Positions 14,548 through 20,045 of a DNA stretch of 31,265 nt are shown here, piece by piece. This DNA comes from a virus: the IMG/VR virus record IMGVR_UViG_3300009537_000107, positions 1 through 31,265 of that record. The stretch is one strand, 5' to 3'. The notes under the pieces were generated by a model. It ran no database searches, was not told the origin of the DNA, and saw only the letters and a list, made by a program, of their open reading frames with translations. The first letter of the stretch is position 1. Each line of letters opens with the position of its first letter. Position numbers and translations under genes: made by a program.

Positions 14548-14892
14548 ATGCACATAGGAAAAAGAATCAAGGAGGTCGTCGACCAGCGGGGCATGAGCAC
14601 GCAGGAGCTGGCGACACGGATCGGCAAGGTGCGCCAGACAGTATCTGGCTACTTCAAAAAGGAAGACCTCGAGACGGGGATGCTTCAGAAGATATCTGAA
14701 GCCCTCGATTACGACTTCTTCCAGTACTACAAGAACCCCACGCTCAAGAGCTCTCCGCCCAGGTCCGGCTCGGGCCTGTCTCTGGTGGTGAACATCCCCG
14801 CCGACAAGGCAGTCAGCGTTCTCTGCGAAGCATTCGGGGAGTATAATGGCAAGCTGCTCGCTAGCCACCTTCCAGATGCCGGTGCGTCCTGA
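14548..14892 (+). CDS. XRE-family repressor-like protein (114 aa)
   Basis: Residues 1-56 form a XRE helix-turn-helix: MHIGKRIKEVVDQRG, MSTQELATRIGKVRQTVSGYFK, then MLQKISEALDYDFFQYY. The C-terminal about 45 residues (LSLVVNIPADKAVSVLCEAFGEYNG) are mixed beta/alpha and may mediate dimerisation; there is no LexA-type peptidase domain. Divergent from a Cro-like gene with the integrase downstream on the same strand, so a CI-type role in lysogeny is likely. A good promoter and operator-like sites precede it. Confidence 0.8.
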   Translation: MHIGKRIKEVVDQRGMSTQELATRIGKVRQTVSGYFKKEDLETGMLQKISEALDYDFFQYYKNPTLKSSPPRSGSGLSLVVNIPADKAVSVLCEAFGEYNGKLLASHLPDAGAS

Positions 14893-14970
14893 TTTGGCTT
14901 CGAAGAGAAGCGTAACCGGCTGATTGTCTGAATCAGAAATGATTCCCGTCCGAACCGCTTTGACGTTTTT

Positions 14971-14993
14971 CTTGGGGCAAAACCCGCCCCAAG
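14971..14993. other. Hairpin with flanking T/A runs between repressor and integrase genes
   Basis: Perfect 8-base arms CTTGGGGC and GCCCCAAG. T-runs precede and A-runs follow on the plus strand (TTTTT before, AAAAA after CGGTCG), which is the reverse of a plus-strand terminator. A second pairing, ACCGCTT (14954-14960) with AAGCGGT further along, could form an alternative structure. This could be a regulatory RNA switch for integrase or part of a recombination site. Function unknown. Confidence 0.5.
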
Positions 14994-15066
14994 CGGTCGA
15001 AAAACGGCGAATTCGCATCCCTTGCATGGTTGTTGATTCGTCGTTTTCAATTAAAGTGCGTCAGAC

Positions 15067-16323
15067 ATGCTTCCCCCAATGTTCACGGAGATCACAATGA
15101 CCTGGAGCGCGAAGGTCGTTTTGCGAAAGGATCACATTTGCACGGATGGCACATGCCAGGTAGTGCTTCGCGTGCGCGTCAATCGTCTTCGCAAGCGCGA
15201 ATTTCCTTTCGGCCACCGCGTGCGAATGGTCGATTTCGATGAGGTCACCGGGCGTATGCGCCCGAATGCAGCCAGCGCGAAAGATTTGAACTTGCTTTTC
15301 GATCACGCACGCGCCAGGGCGACTGCGATCTTCGTGGAATTCCGCCTGGCCAGCCGCGAGCTCACCCTGGAGAAATTCGCGCATGAATACAAGCATCCGC
15401 ATTCTCGGCAGGATTTCCTCGCATTCTGGCGCGAGGAGAGCAAGCGCCGCTGGAATCGAGAGAACATCAGCGATGCCACCCGCACGATCGACAAGACGGT
15501 CATGCGGAAGGTGTCGGAGTTTCATCAGTTCTGGCTCCTGGAAAGCCGCCTCGACGATGACCGTCCACTATGCTTTACAGATGTGGACAAGCGCTGGATG
15601 GAAGACTTCGACGCCTGGCATTTGCGCAAGCTCCGGCGGCTCAAGGGGCGCGATTTGGTGAACCATGGCGCGGGGCCCCGCTGGAATGCCATAAAGGTGA
15701 TCAAGGTCTATTTGCGCATCGGAGCTGGCCAGCATGGCGCTGTGATAGCGAAGTCTGCTTTTGATTTCAAGACGGTTGCTCCGGTCGATCGCAGGTGTGC
15801 GCTCAGCATGCAGGAATTCTCCCGGCTTCGATCGCTTGAGAAGGAGGAGCGCACGCCTGCGCATCTGCGCAATGTGCTACGCTACTTCATCTTCGCATGT
15901 GTCACCGGCTTGCGGATATCTGACATCCGGCGCATCAGGTGGGAGCTGATCGAAGAAAATGTCCTAGAATTCGTGCCCTTCAAAACGCGGCGGTCCAAAC
16001 TGGCGCCGCTGCGGATCCCGCTCACCACCATCGCCCAGTCGATGCTTCCAGAGCAGCGGCCGCGCGGGCGCATATTCCCTGTATACTCGGATCCTGTCAC
16101 GAACAGACACCTGAAAGACATCGCGGATCGCGCAGCATTGTCTCCAAAGCTCAGCTTCAAATGGAGCAGGGACACATTCGCCACGCTCTTCCTTGAGCTG
16201 GGAGGGACGGTAGAGGTACTGCAGCAGATACTCGGGCACACCAAGATCCAGCAAACCATGAAGTATGTGACGATCACTGAGCAGCGGAAGGCTCAGCAGA
16301 TGACGGCCTGGGACCTGCTATAA
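15067..16323 (+). CDS. int: Tyrosine integrase with atypical box II
   Basis: A 418-residue tyrosine recombinase that should insert and excise the phage. Catalytic positions: Arg283 (TGLRISD), Lys306-311 region (FKTRRSK), Arg368 (KWSRDTFATL), His391 (ILGHTK) and Tyr400 (MKYVTI). The usual His of the HxxR motif is Lys365 here, and the residue after Arg368 is Asp instead of His; both depart from the common H-x-x-R-H. The N-terminal about 110 residues look like the arm-binding region of Bacteroidota integrases. The ATG at 15100 (MTWSAKVVLRKD) is an alternative start with GGAG 7 bases upstream. Confidence 0.93.
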   Translation: MLPPMFTEITMTWSAKVVLRKDHICTDGTCQVVLRVRVNRLRKREFPFGHRVRMVDFDEVTGRMRPNAASAKDLNLLFDHARARATAIFVEFRLASRELTLEKFAHEYKHPHSRQDFLAFWREESKRRWNRENISDATRTIDKTVMRKVSEFHQFWLLESRLDDDRPLCFTDVDKRWMEDFDAWHLRKLRRLKGRDLVNHGAGPRWNAIKVIKVYLRIGAGQHGAVIAKSAFDFKTVAPVDRRCALSMQEFSRLRSLEKEERTPAHLRNVLRYFIFACVTGLRISDIRRIRWELIEENVLEFVPFKTRRSKLAPLRIPLTTIAQSMLPEQRPRGRIFPVYSDPVTNRHLKDIADRAALSPKLSFKWSRDTFATLFLELGGTVEVLQQILGHTKIQQTMKYVTITEQRKAQQMTAWDLL

Positions 16324-16329
16324 AGCCGC

Positions 16330-16365
16330 GAGCGCCCGCCAGGCGGGGAGCCTGCGCGGACGCTC
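16330..16365. terminator. Hairpin between convergent integrase and HNH genes
   Basis: A nested structure of GAGCG/CGCTC outside and CCCGC/GCGGG inside lies just after the integrase stop, followed by a short hairpin (TCTG...CAGA) and ATTTTA on the plus strand. Convergent genes meet here (63-base gap), so it probably ends the integrase transcript. The T-run is short and delayed. Confidence 0.5.
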
Positions 16366-16386
16366 TGACCAACAGAGATTTTAGCC

Positions 16387-17643
16387 TTACTCCACGCCCT
16401 GCAGCTGCCGGGCATGGGGATATTTCTTCAAGAATTCGTCGACCTTGTGCGGCTGCACCAGGATGACTGTGCGTCGGTTGATTTCCCACTTTTGAGCGGT
16501 TGCCTTGAGGCGTTTCCCCGCAGACAGATCCACTGTGCGCTTGCCTTCCTCGATCACCCGCCAGGCTTGCTCACGCTCCTTTTGTTTTGCCAGTTTGCGT
16601 TTGGCGGCGGAAATGAGCTTGGTTTCTTCCCGGCGCTCCATTTTGCGCTTGCGCTCCAGCTCACGGCGTTGGGTGTAGTCTTCACGTTTGGTGGCCGGTA
16701 GTTTTTTCACAGCCATAGGTTTCGATTGCTTACGGACTTCCTTTTCCACAGCCACCTTCAGCTGTTTTTTGGCCTTCCGCACGACCTTCTTTTGTTCGCG
16801 ATGGTTGTCAGCTTCGTATTTCTGCACCCATTCCAAGAGTGTTCGCAGCAATTCCTCATCACCGACCATCGCACGGCCATCTTCGATGCGCTTGCTGATG
16901 ATGGAGATACGTCTTTTTGTGACGCGGTATTCGGGGTTGTTGTTGGCGGATCCCACGCTTGCATTTTCCGACCGGGTGCGCATCACCAGGTTGGAGATGT
17001 CGCAGTTGAGCGGGTCACGGTCTAGGTGGCAAATCAGCATACCCTTGGGGATGGGCCCATGGGCTTGTTCCCAATTCCACCTAGCCAAGAATTCCATGCC
17101 GCGCCCGGGTATCTTGATCTTACGGATGGGCCTGCCCGAATAGTCTGGCACGATCGACTCGGCAAAATCGGGAAGCGTGGTATGTGGGAGATGTCCTTTC
17201 TTGAATTGCGTTTCGGCTGCTCTGCCACCTGGCTTGAAACCGATCATTCCTTTGTTCCAGGAAAGATGGCCCTTCCCCCATTTGCCCATGTTGAATTCTC
17301 GGGCAATGCTTAGCTTCTCATCCTTGCTGCGTGTGAGCCCATTATCAAACAGAATGCGGGCCACAAACTGGGCATCCCTGCCAGGCAGGAAATCGATGAT
17401 TTTGTAGGCCGGCAAATCCTGGTAAAAAGCCCTGATGAGCATCACTTCACAGGGTCTTCGTGCGCCGGGAAACCTGACGTAATCATTATCCTTACAATGG
17501 CGACGTAGTCCCATCCGCTGCACGATGCTCTTGATATTATTGCGCGGCAAGCCAAAGCGCAAAGCAAGGCCAGCAATGGGTGTAATGTCGTACAGGTGGC
17601 TGAGCAGCTCTTTGTTTTCCTGGGTCCAGAAGGTTTTGGGCAT
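16387..17643 (-). CDS. HNH endonuclease with N-terminal HTH-like, NUMOD-like and basic coiled-coil regions
   Basis: A 418-residue protein with start ATG 17643 (MPKTFWTQENKELL), because the open frame upstream to 18006 crosses the tRNA-like element. N-terminal residues 1-50 and 60-105 look like DNA-binding helices (WTQENKELLSHLYDI, NIKSIVQRMGLRR). Two KGH motifs lie at 123-152 (GHLSWNKG, FKKGHLPH), reminiscent of NUMOD modules. The HNH centre is ICHLDRDPLNCDISNL at 204-219. The last about 160 residues are an unusually basic Lys/Arg/Glu coiled coil. Likely a homing-type or freestanding nicking nuclease; its place near the tRNA-like site and integrase is notable. Not a packaging-cluster HNH. Confidence 0.85.
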   Translation of the reverse strand: MPKTFWTQENKELLSHLYDITPIAGLALRFGLPRNNIKSIVQRMGLRRHCKDNDYVRFPGARRPCEVMLIRAFYQDLPAYKIIDFLPGRDAQFVARILFDNGLTRSKDEKLSIAREFNMGKWGKGHLSWNKGMIGFKPGGRAAETQFKKGHLPHTTLPDFAESIVPDYSGRPIRKIKIPGRGMEFLARWNWEQAHGPIPKGMLICHLDRDPLNCDISNLVMRTRSENASVGSANNNPEYRVTKRRISIISKRIEDGRAMVGDEELLRTLLEWVQKYEADNHREQKKVVRKAKKQLKVAVEKEVRKQSKPMAVKKLPATKREDYTQRRELERKRKMERREETKLISAAKRKLAKQKEREQAWRVIEEGKRTVDLSAGKRLKATAQKWEINRRTVILVQPHKVDEFLKKYPHARQLQGVE

Positions 17644-17747
17644 GGGGCTTCGGATAAAATCTCTCTGAGTCGGTAGTTGATGGCCAGGACATTGCCTGCC
17701 ATGTGAAAGAACTGCGGCCCTGGGTGGAATGATAATCCCCAGGCCTT

Positions 17748-17812
17748 TGGTGGAGCAAGGCGGAGTCGAACCACCGTGCCGACCGGACATTATCGGCGCG
17801 CCTCTTTGCCCC
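17748..17812 (-). other. tRNA-like element or tRNA-Ala/tmRNA 3' end (candidate attP)
   Basis: On the minus strand: 5' GGGGCAA (17812-17806), a 30-base middle, a T-arm with GGTGG/CCGCC stem and loop TTCGACT (17775-17759), then TTGCTCC and ACCA. GGGGCAA pairs with TTGCTCC over 7 positions, with a G-U at position 3-70, the alanine/tmRNA identity pair. The middle can only form a GCCGA/TCGGC hairpin and lacks a D-arm, so this is not a normal tRNA. A T-arm plus acceptor end is the usual identity segment of phage attP sites in tRNA or tmRNA genes. The 5' complement may be chance. Confidence 0.42.
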
Positions 17813-18088
17813 AAGTCCCCCGGCGCAGCTGCCGGGGGAGACCGAAAACCATTTCGGTTGCCCCTGCCGCAACTGGCTGGGAACCTGAATAATAAAACTC
17901 GAATGAGTACAAAACAAAGAACGCAGTTACCATTGACGCCGGGTGCAGGTATCGGGCCTGCGCACCCCTTCAAATCTCTTCTCCATTCCCCGGCTCCTCC
18001 CCTCATATCCCCCTTCTATCGGATCGATAGCAGCCTGGCCTCTCTTCCTCAACAGGCTGCCGCTGTAGCCTTTCCTTTCCAAAAATTC

Positions 18089-18135
18089 GGGAGGGGGCGA
18101 ATGGTTATGGACTTTTGAGAAACGAACCCCCTCCC
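18089..18135. other. Long inverted repeat with 9-base GC arms
   Basis: GGGAGGGGG (18089-18097) and CCCCCTCCC (18127-18135), loop 29 bases. No T-run of a terminator follows on either strand. It lies between the tRNA-like element and the promoter of the plus-strand cassette. Possible cruciform or integrase/excisionase binding region; unproven. Confidence 0.65.
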
Positions 18136-18321
18136 TTGCTCAATCAATCAATGACCAAAAGTGCCGAACTTTTTGCAAAATGTCAAGAACTTTTAACGAA
18201 ATGTCTTTGCATTTTCACCTAATCGCTCAGAATAGAGCTTTCAGCATTGCAATTCATGGCGTCAATGGAATTGGGCAGGGTTTTTGAAAAAAAAAAGGTT
18301 CAGAAAAAAAAAGTATGACAA

Positions 18322-18341
18322 TATTTGCATAGGTGCAAATA
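18322..18341. promoter_or_regulatory. Palindromic operator on the cassette promoter
   Basis: TATTTGCA, TAGG spacer, TGCAAATA: perfect 8-base arms (18322-18329 and 18334-18341). The left arm contains the -33 TTTG of the promoter at 18324-18355, so a dimeric repressor bound here should block transcription of the 18377-19501 genes. The XRE protein ending this cassette is the natural candidate ligand. Confidence 0.72.
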
Positions 18342-18355
18342 ACATCATACATTTG
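18324..18355 (+). promoter_or_regulatory. Bacteroidota-type promoter of the plus-strand cassette
   Basis: TTTG (18324-18327), 20 bases, TACATTTG (18348-18355): an exact match to the two-element pattern. Transcription would begin about 18361, 16 bases before the ATG at 18377, which supports that start over upstream in-frame ATGs. Confidence 0.75.
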
Positions 18356-18376
18356 GGTATGCAATTGTATGAGACA

Positions 18377-18775
18377 ATGGGAAAAAAAAGCACATACCTC
18401 CGCAAGATCATGACAGCCGCCTGGACAATCCGCCGCAAGGAGCGCGGGACGATGAGCGCGGCTCTGAAAAAGGCCTGGGCATGGATCAAGAAGGCAGCCA
18501 CCACCGCCCCGCGTCTATGGAGCCCGAATGGCGAGATGTTCCGCGTGTACCAGGGCGACGCCTACGTGCAGATAAGTGTGAAGCGCAGCCGCATGAGCGG
18601 TTATGGCATGAGCCACCGCATCTGCAAGGGTGAGAGCTTCGCCACCGGATGGGTCAAGGCAGTCGGCATGAATGCCGATGCCGCGATGGGGCTGGCTGAG
18701 CAATTCTCCCGCGACATCGCCCATGAATTCGGTGGCCTGGGTTGCAATCTGGATCTCCTTATGAGCAAATTTTGA
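18377..18775 (+). CDS. Unknown 132-residue protein, first gene of plus-strand cassette
   Basis: Start ATG 18377 is chosen from the promoter position; an in-frame frame extends to 18284 but covers the promoter. N-terminal part (YLRKIMTAAWTIRRKERGTMSAALKKAWAWIKKA) looks like a basic helical module I recall in several small phage proteins, and the middle (MFRVYQGDAYVQISVKRSRMSGYGMSHRICKG) is beta rich. C-terminal: GLAEQFSRDIAHEFGGLGCNLDLLMSKF. No enzyme motif. Followed by two more plus-strand genes under the same promoter. Confidence 0.68.
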   Translation: MGKKSTYLRKIMTAAWTIRRKERGTMSAALKKAWAWIKKAATTAPRLWSPNGEMFRVYQGDAYVQISVKRSRMSGYGMSHRICKGESFATGWVKAVGMNADAAMGLAEQFSRDIAHEFGGLGCNLDLLMSKF

Positions 18776-18803
18776 AGCGTAAATAATTAAATTTCAATAT
18801 ATT

Positions 18804-19223
18804 ATGTCACACAAAATTATCATTACAAAAACACGGGCCGGTGCTGCCCGGCCCGACATGACCTGGGAGACTGGCATCCGCGTTGATGCGGCTCCAGCTA
18901 CTGAGCACTGGAACATCGGGTTGCTGGACTTCCACAAATTCTTCATGAGCCACATGCACGAGGGCACGGGCGGCGGATGGAATAGCCACACCTTCAAAAC
19001 CCATGGCGAGGCCCTCGAAGAGCAGGACGATGAGGGAAATGAGCTCACCTTCACCGGGGAGACGGGCTGGTACGACTGCGATGGAGATATGAAGTACCCC
19101 GCCTCCAGCTACCCATACGAAGCCGCTGATTGGGCGAGGAAAGGTGTGAGCAGCTTTCGCGACGATGTGTGGACCTACGCGCTCGAAGTGGTGAAAGAAG
19201 AGGTGGAGGAAGAGCTCGCATGA
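18804..19223 (+). CDS. Unknown acidic 139-residue protein
   Basis: ATG at 18804 after an AT-rich leader (AAATTTCAATATATT). MSHKIIITKTRAGAARPDMTWETGIRVDAAPATEHWNIG... is rich in Trp, His and Asp/Glu, with GETGWYDCDGDMKYP and a very acidic C-terminus (EVVKEEVEEELA). No known motif. It shares the last 4 bases with the XRE gene start (ATGA), so the two are translated together; a toxin-antitoxin or regulator-effector pairing is possible but not supported by any motif. Confidence 0.62.
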   Translation: MSHKIIITKTRAGAARPDMTWETGIRVDAAPATEHWNIGLLDFHKFFMSHMHEGTGGGWNSHTFKTHGEALEEQDDEGNELTFTGETGWYDCDGDMKYPASSYPYEAADWARKGVSSFRDDVWTYALEVVKEEVEEELA

Positions 19224-19501
19224 ACATCGATGAGAAAGTATTGGAGCTGGCCCGGCAGAAGCTGGGCCAGCTTCTCGCTGCCCAGCGCGAGGAGCTGGGC
19301 ATGAGCAAATATCAGGTATCGAAAGTCAGCGGGTTGTCCATGACCCAGCTACTTTCGATCGAGCGCGGCAGCAAGCGCTATACAATCGATAGCCTGTTTG
19401 CCTATGCAATGGGCCTCGACTGCTACCTGCAAATCGCGCTTGCGGCCAGGGAGGGGAAGCACCTCGACCTGGATGACCTGATCTCGAAGATGAAGCGCTG
19501 A
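19220..19501 (+). CDS. XRE-family regulator (93 aa)
   Basis: MNIDEKVLELARQKLGQLLAAQREELGMSKYQVSKVSGLSMTQLLSIERGSKRYTIDSLFAYAMGLDCYLQIAL: a single XRE helix-turn-helix at about residues 15-70 with the typical S-x-x-Q-V-S-x-x-SGLS-x-x-Q-x-x-S-I-E-R-G pattern, plus a short acidic tail. Small size and final place in a cassette with a palindrome on its promoter suggest autoregulation. HipB-type antitoxin-like proteins look like this, but no clear toxin partner is seen. The intergenic terminator follows 17 bases after the stop. Confidence 0.8.
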   Translation: MNIDEKVLELARQKLGQLLAAQREELGMSKYQVSKVSGLSMTQLLSIERGSKRYTIDSLFAYAMGLDCYLQIALAAREGKHLDLDDLISKMKR

Positions 19502-19518
19502 GTCTCTTCAGTCAATGG

Positions 19519-19544
19519 AAAAAGCCCCGAAAACGGGGCTTTTT
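19519..19544. terminator. Bidirectional intrinsic terminator
   Basis: AAAAA, stem GCCCCG, loop AAAA, stem CGGGGC, TTTTT. It lies between the plus-strand XRE gene and the minus-strand lipoprotein gene, so it can end both transcripts. Confidence 0.92.
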
Positions 19545-19568
19545 CGTTGATTCAGTGGCGAAGTAGCG

Positions 19569-19973
19569 TCATCTGCGGAAGGTTTTCACAGAAAACTCTC
19601 CATCTGTGTCTGTGCCGTGCCACGCCTGTAAGCATAGGGACAATCCATCCGTAACGACCGCCCATCCGACGTCTGAGTATAATAGGCTGTCAGGGGAGTG
19701 TTTCCATCCACATCCCGTAACGTGGGCATCCTGGCCCGGATTAATCGTGAGGATGGTGGCTGTGAAGTTCCAGATTGCTCCGGGGGCATCGGTAGTGATG
19801 CCAGTGGTGCCCTGGCTGAAGTCGTAGACGGTGCTGCTGGTGAGCTCCCAGTCTCCGGTGACGGTGCTGATGAGATCACCAGCAACACCGTAATCAGGGG
19901 GCGGCGCGGCCTGGCAGCCGACAGAGAGCATAAGTAGGGCGCAAATCAGTGAGAATGTGGCGAACCTTTTCAT
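19569..19973 (-). CDS. Small lipoprotein of unknown function (possible moron)
   Basis: A 134-residue protein with an N-terminal signal (MKRFATFSLICALLMLSVGC) ending in a near-lipobox (LSVGC, Cys20; Ser at -3 is unusual). The mature part is beta rich (GDLISTVTGDWELTSSTVYDF..., AIWNFTATILTI), contains two further Cys (TGCGW, LSLCLQ) and has the look of small lipocalin-like or immunoglobulin-like lipoproteins of Bacteroidota. Exported to the host envelope. It has its own promoter-like sequence and lies after the tape measure gene, a usual place for a lysogenic-conversion or superinfection-exclusion gene; this is inference. Confidence 0.7.
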   Translation of the reverse strand: MKRFATFSLICALLMLSVGCQAAPPPDYGVAGDLISTVTGDWELTSSTVYDFSQGTTGITTDAPGAIWNFTATILTINPGQDAHVTGCGWKHSPDSLLYSDVGWAVVTDGLSLCLQAWHGTDTDGEFSVKTFRR

Positions 19974-20006
19974 AGATAGTTATTATGTGACTTGATATTG
20001 AAAATA

Positions 20007-20014
20007 CAAATATA
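20007..20014 (-). promoter_or_regulatory. Probable -7 element of the lipoprotein promoter
   Basis: TATATTTG on the minus strand, an exact TAnnTTTG. The predicted start is about 20000, 27 bases before the ATG at 19973. No good TTTG is found about 20 bases upstream, so support is partial. Confidence 0.45.
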
Positions 20015-20045
20015 GCAGAAGCCCCGAATATACGACAGGAACTCT

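Larger units (their letters stand above)
17644..18376. other. 733-base non-coding regulatory/attachment region
   Basis: Contains the tRNA-like element (17748-17812), hairpins at 17817-17838 (arms CCCCCGGC, GCCGGGGG), 17841-17858 (ACCGAAA, TTTCGGT) and 17941-17967 (GGGTGC, GCACCC), a 9-base inverted repeat at 18089-18135, two operator-like sites (18166-18197), two A-tracts (18287-18296, 18304-18312) and a promoter with operator just before the gene at 18377. ORFs here are short or cross these structures. Such a dense non-coding stretch beside an integrase is typical of attP and control regions. Confidence 0.6.

Noticed and set aside
17748-18108. Complete tmRNA gene on the minus strand
   Set aside because: Although hairpins precede the T-arm and the G3-U70 pair fits, I found no tag-peptide reading frame ending in an ALAA-type sequence and no proper 5' end with a D-loop at the right distance.
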